Shown piece by piece: positions 57,253-64,000 of a stretch of 64,000 nucleotides of DNA. This DNA is from Pyrinomonadaceae bacterium (GTDB lineage Bacteria > Acidobacteriota > Blastocatellia > Pyrinomonadales > Pyrinomonadaceae). A program made the position numbers and the translations under genes. The stretch spans positions 62,001 through 126,000 of the forward strand of contig JAJTWY010000006.1 in assembly GCA_021463165.1 (NCBI GenBank). The letters are read 5' to 3'. Under the pieces are notes generated by a model. That model was not told the DNA's origin, searched no databases, and worked only from the letters and a program-made list of their open reading frames with translations. How positions within the stretch are numbered: position 1 is the stretch's first letter; each line of letters opens with the position of its first letter.

Positions 57253-60200
57253 ATGAAATCTATCAAAACCCTTTTATCGCTAGCTATCATAACGCTGCTT
57301 TCGGCGGGTTCACTTTTTGCCCAGGCTAATGGCAGTCTCTCAGGGACCGTCACAGATGCCAACGGAGCTATTGTCGTTGGCGCGGCCATCACGGTGCAGA
57401 CGGCGACGGGCCAGCGGAAAGACGTTGTATCAAATGCAAAAGGTGAGTATTCGGTGACCGGGCTCGCTCCGGGAAAATACACCGTGAAGGTATTCGCCAA
57501 CAAATTCGAACTTTATGAGAACACCGAGGTGGTGATCGCTGCCGGAGAGAAGAATGAACTCTTCGTCGTCCTCACCGTTGGCGGTATCGTGGAGAATGTA
57601 GACGTTTCGCTCAACGAACAGGTATCGACCGATCCGGCTAACAATGCTGATGCAACGGTCTTGAAGGGCGCGGATCTCGAGGCACTCCCGGACGATCCCG
57701 ATGAGATGGCGGCATACCTTCAGGCTCTTGTAGGTGCATCGGCGGGGCCGAATGGAGGACAGATCTACATCGACGGGTTCACCGGGGGCCAAATGCCATC
57801 GCGTGACCAAATACGCGAGATCCGGATCAACAGCAATCCTTTTTCTGCAGAGAATGATCGGCCCGGAGGCGGACGAATTGAGATCCTCACCCGGCCCGGC
57901 TCTGAAAAGTGGCGCGGATCGGTGAACGGAAACTTTAACGATGAGAGCCTCAATGCGCGAAATCCTTTTGCTCTGAACCGAGCACCGACTCAGCAGCGAA
58001 ACTTCGGTGGTAACATTGGCGGGCCCTTGAAGAAGGGAAGATCGTCCTTCCAACTCGACTTCGGACACAGGTCGAATGACAACAGTACTATAATCAACGC
58101 TCAGGTGCTCGATCCGACGCTGAATATTGTTTCGTTCAGGGAGGATGTTTCGCAGCCAACGAAGAATATTCGTTTCAACCCGAGGTTTGATTTCTCGATC
58201 AACGATAAAAACACACTGATCGTTCGCTACAGCTTCAATCGCAATACACAGCAGAATCAAGGTCTTGGCGAGACCTCGCTCTTGTCGCGTGCCTATGAAA
58301 CCGCGAGTAGGGAGCACGAGTTTAGGATCACCGAAACGATGATCATCAATGCGCGGACCGTTAATGAGACCCGCGTTGAATACAGCAATAACTATCGCGA
58401 GCAAACCGGCGATAATTCAGTTCCGACGATCAATGTCTCCCAGGCGTTCACTGGCGGCGGAGCTTCGATAGGCAACAGCTTCAACCGAAATAACGTTTGG
58501 GATATCAATAATTTTACAAACACATCGTTCGGCAAGAACATGGAGCACACGGTGAAGTTTGGTGTCAGGTTCCGTAACGTGAGTATCACAGACCGTTCCG
58601 AGAATAACTATGCCGGCACCTTCGCATTCCCGGGCTTTTTCCTTGGAGCGGGTTCGGATCCGTGCGATCTGAATGCGGATTCCGTTGTTTCCTCGATCGA
58701 GCAATATCGCTGCAAGATCGCTGGCCAGACCGGAGCACTCTATAACCCGACCCAGTTCACTATCACAACTGGCAATCCTGAGATCGCGGTTTCCCGTTTT
58801 GATACCAGTCTGTTCGTGTCAGACGACTGGAAATTAAGGCCTGACCTCCTACTCAGTTTGGGCCTTCGCTATGAGAATCAGACGAATATCAGCAGTAACT
58901 TTAACTTCGCGCCGCGTTTGGCACTCGCGTGGTCGCCGGGCGGCGGTGGTGCAAGACCGCCGAAATTTGTTGTTCGCGGCGGTGCCGGAGTCTTCTATGA
59001 TAGGTTCAGTGAAAATCTGACCTTGCAGGCCGAAAGGCTCAACGGAACGAATCAGCTCAATCTGCTGGTCTCGGCTAACGATCCTGATCCCGTGCGCCGG
59101 GCTGCGGCTCTCGTTTTGCTCGCCCGGCCTGTCTTTACGGCAACCTCCGTTACCAACGTGCCGACTGCCGCTCAGATCATCGCCGCGTTGCCGCAGTCGA
59201 ATACCATTCGGCAGGTTTCCCCGACTCTTCAGGCTCCTTATACGATCCAGGGGGCCCTGATGTTTGAGTCGGCGATCCATTCGAAGCTTACCTTCTCGTC
59301 TGCTCTTTTCATGGGCCGCTCACTTCATCAGTTGAGGACGAGAAATATCAATGCACCGATCTGTCCGCTCCAGGTCGATTGTGTGGGATCACTCCGTCCG
59401 GATCCGACGGCGGGTAATATCAATGTTTATGAGTCGAGTGGTACGAATACCCAGAAGCGTCTGCAGCTTGGGATCAGATCGCCGTTAAGCCGGTACGTGA
59501 GTTTGAATCTAAACTATACGCTCGGTTTTTCGAAGGGAGATACTGACGGCGCGGGTAGTGCACCCGCGTATACCTACGACCTTACGGGTGAATATGGACG
59601 GTCCGGGTTTGACTCTCGGCACAGCCTGTTCGTTATGGCTAATTTCTCACTGCCCTGGGGGATCAACCTGAACACGACGACCAACTTCAATACAGGCCGG
59701 CCGTTCAATATCACTCGCGGCGTTGACGCAAATGGTGACGGCTTCTTCAACGAGCGGCCGACGTTTGGCGCTCTCGCGGCCCGTTGTTCAGAACTCGGTC
59801 TGACGGCTTCATTTTGTGATGTCAGCGGATTTGACCCTACTGCGATCATTCCGCGTAACTTTGGTCAGGGCCCGTCGAGCATTACCGTCCGTATGGGATT
59901 CTCGAAAAACTTCGGGTTCGGCAAATCGCCAGAACCGGCCGGGAACGCTAATCGCGGCGGCGGTAACACTGGCGGCGGTGGTGGTCAAATGATGATGGGC
60001 GGCCCCGGGGGCGGCGGTATGATGAGAATGGGTGGCGGTGGCGGCTTTGGCGGTTTTGGCGGCTTCGGTAGAGGTCGTAAGCCGTATAATCTGAACATCA
60101 GTATCAATGCCAACAACGTCCTCAATAAGGTGAATCTCGGAAACCCCGTCGGCAGCCTGACCAGCAGCCGCTTTGGCCAGTCGACAGGAACCGGTGGCGG

Positions 60201-60273
60201 TTTTGGTGGCTTCGGTGGCGGCGGAGGTGGCGGTGCCCGTCGCATCGACTTGGGAGTGCGGTTTAGTTGGTAG
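57253..60273 (+). CDS. Oar-like TonB-dependent receptor
   Basis: A 1006-residue outer-membrane protein. After the signal peptide (IKTLLSLAIITLLSAGSLFA) there is a carboxypeptidase-regulatory-like domain (about 25-105; GTVTDANGAIVVGAAITVQT), then a plug and a long beta-barrel ending in DLGVRFSW with the terminal aromatic residue. These Oar-type proteins are abundant in acidobacteria and are usually linked with polysaccharide uptake or export of matrix. The barrel has a Gly/Met-rich insertion (about 900-945) and a second Gly-rich loop just before the last strand. No TonB box was recognised with confidence. Confidence 0.9.
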   Translation: MKSIKTLLSLAIITLLSAGSLFAQANGSLSGTVTDANGAIVVGAAITVQTATGQRKDVVSNAKGEYSVTGLAPGKYTVKVFANKFELYENTEVVIAAGEKNELFVVLTVGGIVENVDVSLNEQVSTDPANNADATVLKGADLEALPDDPDEMAAYLQALVGASAGPNGGQIYIDGFTGGQMPSRDQIREIRINSNPFSAENDRPGGGRIEILTRPGSEKWRGSVNGNFNDESLNARNPFALNRAPTQQRNFGGNIGGPLKKGRSSFQLDFGHRSNDNSTIINAQVLDPTLNIVSFREDVSQPTKNIRFNPRFDFSINDKNTLIVRYSFNRNTQQNQGLGETSLLSRAYETASREHEFRITETMIINARTVNETRVEYSNNYREQTGDNSVPTINVSQAFTGGGASIGNSFNRNNVWDINNFTNTSFGKNMEHTVKFGVRFRNVSITDRSENNYAGTFAFPGFFLGAGSDPCDLNADSVVSSIEQYRCKIAGQTGALYNPTQFTITTGNPEIAVSRFDTSLFVSDDWKLRPDLLLSLGLRYENQTNISSNFNFAPRLALAWSPGGGGARPPKFVVRGGAGVFYDRFSENLTLQAERLNGTNQLNLLVSANDPDPVRRAAALVLLARPVFTATSVTNVPTAAQIIAALPQSNTIRQVSPTLQAPYTIQGALMFESAIHSKLTFSSALFMGRSLHQLRTRNINAPICPLQVDCVGSLRPDPTAGNINVYESSGTNTQKRLQLGIRSPLSRYVSLNLNYTLGFSKGDTDGAGSAPAYTYDLTGEYGRSGFDSRHSLFVMANFSLPWGINLNTTTNFNTGRPFNITRGVDANGDGFFNERPTFGALAARCSELGLTASFCDVSGFDPTAIIPRNFGQGPSSITVRMGFSKNFGFGKSPEPAGNANRGGGNTGGGGGQMMMGGPGGGGMMRMGGGGGFGGFGGFGRGRKPYNLNISINANNVLNKVNLGNPVGSLTSSRFGQSTGTGGGFGGFGGGGGGGARRIDLGVRFSW

Positions 60274-60306
60274 TCCTATATCAGCTGTAGCGTATCGTAT
60301 TCAGAA

Positions 60307-60336
60307 ACGAGGGTCTCAACCGCCCTCGTTTTTTTT
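60307..60336 (+). terminator. Terminator after the TonB receptor gene
   Basis: ACGAGGG-TCTCAACCG-CCCTCGT followed by TTTTTTTT. The next gene needs its own promoter. Confidence 0.93.
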
Positions 60337-60369
60337 GATTCCGACGGTCAGAGTCTGTATGTTAATAGA

Positions 60370-61104
60370 ATGATCAAGGTATTGTCGCCTGTTCTATTGG
60401 TCTTGGTATTCGCCATTGGCAGTCTTTCGCAACCTGTTTCCAAGACGGCAACCAATGACAAACGGTCGGCAATAGCCGTGTCGCCTACCGAAACAGCCCA
60501 ATTGACCTTTGCCGCGCACGGGGGCGAGAAACTAAAAAAGCTGCAGACGCTCCTGCTGAAAGGATCGGCTGAATTGAGCTTCCAGGGCCAGATGTTGCCG
60601 GCGGCTTTTTCAACCGCCGTTAGCGGGGACCGCTACTATTTCGAGATCGTGACCGCAGTCCAGCAGTTAAAACAGGTCTTTGACGGTAGGCAGACACATT
60701 CATCGATCCCGGGTATTTCGCTCCCGCCGGTTACCAGCCTTGGGTTCCCGCTGCTTCCACGAATAGGCGACAAGGGATATAATGTCAGCGCCCTGCCGGA
60801 AGGCGGTAAAAAGCGTTATGGTTTCAGATTGACCACTCCTGAAGGTTTCTATACGGATTTTATCGTTGACGAAAAGACAAATCAGGTAAAGAGCTACGAA
60901 TCGAAATGGCTTGACGGCAGCGATCGCGCGATAACGACGTCGGTCGCGATCGATGAATTCCAGTTGGTGGATGGGTTGCTGATCCCCAAGAAGTACGCGC
61001 AGCGTTTCGATCTTGGACCGATCACCGCTTATGCGAGTTTTAAGGCAAAGGATATTAAGGTGAACACGCCTATCGAGGACGCGGCGTTCGCGGTGCCCAG
61101 GTAG
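60370..61104 (+). CDS. Exported protein of unknown function
   Basis: A 244-residue protein with a signal peptide (MIKVLSPVLLVLVFAIGSLS). The body is a set of beta-strands (LLLKGSAELSFQGQMLPAAF; GFRLTTPEGFYTDFIVDEKT; IDEFQLVDGLLIPKKYAQRF) resembling LolA/LppX-like lipid-carrier folds, often annotated as outer-membrane lipoprotein-sorting-like in related genomes. There is no lipobox. The resemblance is only in the pattern, so the function is left open. Confidence 0.65.
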   Translation: MIKVLSPVLLVLVFAIGSLSQPVSKTATNDKRSAIAVSPTETAQLTFAAHGGEKLKKLQTLLLKGSAELSFQGQMLPAAFSTAVSGDRYYFEIVTAVQQLKQVFDGRQTHSSIPGISLPPVTSLGFPLLPRIGDKGYNVSALPEGGKKRYGFRLTTPEGFYTDFIVDEKTNQVKSYESKWLDGSDRAITTSVAIDEFQLVDGLLIPKKYAQRFDLGPITAYASFKAKDIKVNTPIEDAAFAVPR

Positions 61105-61109
61105 ATCCT

Positions 61110-62066
61110 CTATTTAGCAAAGCGGCTGGACTTCCACCAGTCGATCGTTCGCCGGAGGCCTTCCTCTAACCCGACCAGTTGCTCGTATCCAAAGCATTCG
61201 ATCGCCCGGCGGTTGTCGGCCTGCGAATCCTTGACGTCGCCGACACGCGGCGGCTGATGATCGGCTATGGCATCGGGCCGGTTCGTGATCTCTTTGAGGA
61301 TCGTGAGCAGTGTGTTCAAAGTGATCCGGTCACCGTTGGCTGCATTCATTGTCTCGCCGAGGCCTTTCGTCGTCTGGGACGCCTTGATATTTGCATCGAC
61401 GACGTTGGCGATGTAAGTGAAATCCCGCGAATGTTCGCCATCGCCGAATATCACGGGGTTCTTACCGGTCATTAGGGCGTCGATAAACCGCGATATGACT
61501 CCCGAATACATGGACGACGGATTCTGGCGAGGACCGAAAACATTAAAGTACCGCAATGAGATAGTTTCAAGGCCGTAAACATTATTAAAGGCCCTGCAGT
61601 ACAATTCGCCGGTCAGTTTCGCGGCCGCGTATGGCGAAAGCGGATCAGGCCGCATCGTTTCAACCTTGGGGAGTACTGGCTGGTCACCGTAAGCCGAGCT
61701 CGACGCTGCGTAAACAAACCGACGAACGCCCGTCTCACGTGAGCGGATAAGCATATTTACCGTTCCGTTAACGCAGACACGGTGAGTTTCGAGCGGATCT
61801 TCAACTGATCTTGGCACGCTCGGCAGAGCTGCCTGATGGAATACGATCTCGACTCCGTCCAGGGCTCGAGCGACGGCCCGATCATCATTGATGTCGCCCT
61901 CGATAAATTCAAAATCACCCTGGATCTCTTCGAGGTTCTCACGAAAACCAGTGGTGAAATTATCGATGATATTTACCCGCGCACCCTGGCGGATCAGCTC
62001 CTCGGCGAGGTTTGATCCGATGAAGCCCGCTCCACCGGTTACCAGGACTTTTGTCGAAATTCCCAT
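61110..62066 (-). CDS. NAD-dependent nucleotide-sugar epimerase
   Basis: A 318-residue extended short-chain dehydrogenase. It shows the NAD-binding loop VLVTGGAGFIGSNLAEELI, catalytic SSSAYGDQ and YAAAK (Tyr and Lys) and the RYFNVFGPRQNP motif. Best match by pattern is the UDP-glucose/UDP-GlcNAc 4-epimerase group (WbpP/GalE-like). It is 15 bases downstream of the UDP-glucose dehydrogenase gene, so both probably feed polysaccharide synthesis. Confidence 0.88.
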   Translation of the reverse strand: MGISTKVLVTGGAGFIGSNLAEELIRQGARVNIIDNFTTGFRENLEEIQGDFEFIEGDINDDRAVARALDGVEIVFHQAALPSVPRSVEDPLETHRVCVNGTVNMLIRSRETGVRRFVYAASSSAYGDQPVLPKVETMRPDPLSPYAAAKLTGELYCRAFNNVYGLETISLRYFNVFGPRQNPSSMYSGVISRFIDALMTGKNPVIFGDGEHSRDFTYIANVVDANIKASQTTKGLGETMNAANGDRITLNTLLTILKEITNRPDAIADHQPPRVGDVKDSQADNRRAIECFGYEQLVGLEEGLRRTIDWWKSSRFAK

Positions 62067-62081
62067 AACATGCTCAGAATA

Positions 62082-63380
62082 TCATCTGCCAACGCCGACG
62101 TACTCAAAACCCATCTCTCGCATATCCCTTGGCTCATAGACGTTCCGCAGATCGACGATCTTCGGGGATCGTAAGAGTCCCTTTACTTTCTCCATGTCGA
62201 GAGCCCTGAACTGGTTCCATTCGGTAATGATGACGAGGGCATCCGCGCCGTTGATGGCATCGTATTCGTCAACTGCGTACTCTATATCCGGCAAATAGGC
62301 GCGTGCTTCCGTCATTGCGACCGGGTCGTAGGCTTTCACAGCCGCGCCACGTTCGACCATCATTTTTATGATATCGGTCGCGGGCGATTCGCGCATATCG
62401 TCGGTCTCGGGTTTGAACGATAGGCCCAGGACACCGATGTTTTTACCACGTAGATCGCCGACGATCTTTTCGATCTTCGGGATCATTGCGTCGCGCTGAC
62501 GTTCATTCGCTTCTACAACGGCGTCAACGATACGGGTTTCGACGCCGTATTTGTCGGCGACGGTCGTTAAAGCACGCGTATCTTTGGGAAAGCACGAACC
62601 GCCGTAACCTGGGCCGGGATGCAGGAACTTACGGCCAATTCGGTTGTCCATGCCCATTCCTTTGGCTACATCGTGAACGTCGCAGCCTATCGCGTCGCAG
62701 AGATTGGCGATCTCGTTAATGAACGTGATCTTGGTTGCGAGAAAGGCGTTGGCCGCGTATTTAATAAGTTCTGCGGCTTCGAGCGACGTGATAACGACAG
62801 GCGTCTCGATCAGGTATAGAGGGCGATATAGCTCCTTCATTACTTCGATCGCCCGCTCTTCGTTGCTGCCAACCACAACACGGTCCGGACGCATGAAATC
62901 CTCGATCGCCGCTCCCTCGCGAAGGAATTCGGGGTTCGACGCAACTCCAAACTCTGTGTCGACCTTTAGATTGGCGGTGACAAACTCGCGCAGCCATTTG
63001 CCGGTACCGACCGGCACCGTCGATTTCGTTACGAGAACCTTATATCCATTGATCGCCTCGGCCACGTCCTTCGCGGCCTGACGATAGTAAGTCATATCGG
63101 GCGATCCGTCAGGCAAAGGCGGTGTTCCAACGGCAAGAAATACGACGAGAGCTTGTTCGACAGCCGATCTTATATCGGTGGTGAAATGGAGCCGTCCGGC
63201 GGCCACGTTCTTTTCAACGACTTTATCAAGGCCAGGCTCGTATATCGGTATTATGCCTTTGTTGAGATTGTCGACTTTGGCCTTATCGACATCCACGCAG
63301 GTCACATCGATGCCGAACTCGGCAAAACACGCTCCTGATACTAATCCAACATAACCGGTTCCAATAACTGCGATCTGCAT
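62082..63380 (-). CDS. ugd: UDP-glucose 6-dehydrogenase
   Basis: Oxidises UDP-glucose to UDP-glucuronate with two NAD+. The 432-residue protein has the start IAVIGTGYVGLVSGACFAEF, the active-site Cys in GPGYGGSCFPKDTRAL, and NPEFLREGAAIEDF. It begins 55 bases after a terminator that closes the upstream gene and is the first gene of a pair with the epimerase. Confidence 0.95.
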   Translation of the reverse strand: MQIAVIGTGYVGLVSGACFAEFGIDVTCVDVDKAKVDNLNKGIIPIYEPGLDKVVEKNVAAGRLHFTTDIRSAVEQALVVFLAVGTPPLPDGSPDMTYYRQAAKDVAEAINGYKVLVTKSTVPVGTGKWLREFVTANLKVDTEFGVASNPEFLREGAAIEDFMRPDRVVVGSNEERAIEVMKELYRPLYLIETPVVITSLEAAELIKYAANAFLATKITFINEIANLCDAIGCDVHDVAKGMGMDNRIGRKFLHPGPGYGGSCFPKDTRALTTVADKYGVETRIVDAVVEANERQRDAMIPKIEKIVGDLRGKNIGVLGLSFKPETDDMRESPATDIIKMMVERGAAVKAYDPVAMTEARAYLPDIEYAVDEYDAINGADALVIITEWNQFRALDMEKVKGLLRSPKIVDLRNVYEPRDMREMGFEYVGVGR

Positions 63381-63434
63381 AAAACGATTAAAAGCAAACT
63401 ATACGAAATGATAAAAACACCCGGGCTTTCAGAC

Positions 63435-63474
63435 AAAAAAGATGCGGGTCACGTAAGCGCATACATGACCCGCA
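63435..63474 (-). terminator. Terminator after the FecR-like gene
   Basis: On the minus strand TGCGGGTCA (63466-63474) pairs with TGACCCGCA (63443-63451) and is followed by T-rich CTTTTTTG (63435-63440). It closes the gene at 63496 and separates it from ugd. Confidence 0.88.
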
Positions 63475-63495
63475 CGATCAAAATTAAGATTGAGA

Positions 63496-64000
63496 TTAAC
63501 GAACCGGGCTGACTACGATACCGCCACCGCCAAAGTCCGAGTCATCGTCCCTTGTACCGAGAAAGATGCCAACACCAGCGGCACCGGCAGCAAGAAGAAG
63601 AAGCCAAGGCCAGTTGCCTACACTTGGGCCGGGGGCTGAATCGGGACGAAGGCATGGTTTGCAACCTGTCTGAACAAGGTTTCCAGCGGTAGCACTGGTC
63701 CCAGCGACGACCTGCTTGTCCGTCGAGCCTTCACGCATGGTCACGATACCCGCGGCCGTATCGACGTGTGAGTGCGAACATTCAGCTTCCACCGTGAAGT
63801 TGTCAGCCTGCGACGCATCGGCGACAAAAGTTCCGTTCTTGGTCGTCACGGTCGCTGCAACACCCGCTGCGTTAGCCACCCGCGTTTTTCCTTCTGAGAG
63901 GATCGCGACGATGCTTGTTTCCGTGAAGCGGAGAGTGACATTTGTATTGGCGAGCACTTCAATGCGTCCCGTTTTGCCAAGGCTGATCTCAGCGGTCGAA
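63496..64000 (-). CDS. FecR-like exported protein, 5' end missing
   Basis: The frame is open across the right edge of the window; about 168 C-terminal residues are visible. They read as a beta-rich FecR-like domain (AEISLGKTGRIEVLANTNVT, TTKNGTFVADASQADNFTVE) with a Cys pair (TGCKPCLRP), then one membrane helix (WPWLLLLAAGAAGVGIFLGT) and a short acidic, Gly-rich end. This organisation is common in acidobacterial cell-surface proteins. The visible ATG at 63957 is not taken as the start, because the coding pattern continues upstream of it. Confidence 0.7.
   Translation of the reverse strand, partial: STAEISLGKTGRIEVLANTNVTLRFTETSIVAILSEGKTRVANAAGVAATVTTKNGTFVADASQADNFTVEAECSHSHVDTAAGIVTMREGSTDKQVVAGTSATAGNLVQTGCKPCLRPDSAPGPSVGNWPWLLLLAAGAAGVGIFLGTRDDDSDFGGGGIVVSPVR

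Noticed and set aside
57430..58404. 324-codon minus-strand frame within the TonB receptor gene
   Set aside because: Antisense shadow of a well supported gene.

Overview
The window reads as a chromosomal segment of an acidobacterium, most likely class Blastocatellia (Pyrinomonadaceae-like). This placement is inferred from gene content: an Oar-type TonB-dependent receptor with an N-terminal carboxypeptidase-regulatory domain, a secretin fused to a cohesin-like domain, YHS-domain copper ATPase, many small lipoproteins, a complete cyanophycin gene set, and unusually short or absent leaders before several start codons. No 16S gene is present, so the placement is not proven. Almost the whole window is dense, ordinary chromosome; no prophage, transposase or CRISPR array was seen.

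Layout. 1-4080: end of a TPR protein, a terminator, then carB. 4207-9577: cyanophycin block (cphB, cphA on +; iaaA isoaspartyl peptidase on -), interrupted by a RelBE-like toxin-antitoxin pair and a decayed gene. 9602-13749 (-): metal block with a secreted CbiX-like protein behind a good Fur-box match, a YHS-type copper ATPase and its MerR regulator with a typical long-spacer promoter. 13840-14556: a c-di-GMP-I (GEMM) riboswitch whose closing stem contains the ribosome binding site of a secreted CAP-domain protein. 14665-22259: housekeeping run ispE, tRNA-Gln(TTG), prs, rplY, pth, rpsF, rpsR, rplI, nhaA, dnaB. 22346-24866: DinB-family protein, an HGSNAT-like membrane acyltransferase, and a hicBA pair whose toxin gene is frameshifted.

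25039-29772 (-): sucC, two tandem paralogous lipoprotein genes (the second with a probable frameshift), pepA, smpB. 29886-34309 (+): tRNA-Gln(CTG), thioesterase, a small membrane protein overlapping an isochorismatase-family gene, pcrA, a lipoprotein. 34310-41249 (-): a large secreted protein of unknown function, then frr, pyrH, tsf, rpsB, rpsI, rplM. 41389-48454: Nudix hydrolase, idi, MORN-repeat protein, coaBC, family-4 uracil-DNA glycosylase, a second (exported) isoaspartyl peptidase, cinA.

48549-53121: type II secretion/type IV pilus-like operon (TPR-secretin-cohesin protein, two pseudopilins, PilM-like protein). 53251-55816: ECF sigma factor, DUF4870 protein, zinc-finger anti-sigma factor and a bactofilin-like membrane protein in one tight operon. 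55963-61104: glycine-rich exported DUF5666-like protein, Oar-like TonB receptor, and an exported protein of unknown function. 61110-64000 (-): nucleotide-sugar epimerase, UDP-glucose dehydrogenase, and a FecR-like protein running off the right edge.

The points most worth checking are the riboswitch with its sequestered ribosome binding site, the Fur-box/His-rich CbiX-like protein, the cyanophycin block with two isoaspartyl peptidases predicted in different compartments, the cohesin-secretin fusion, and the sigma/DUF4870/anti-sigma operon.
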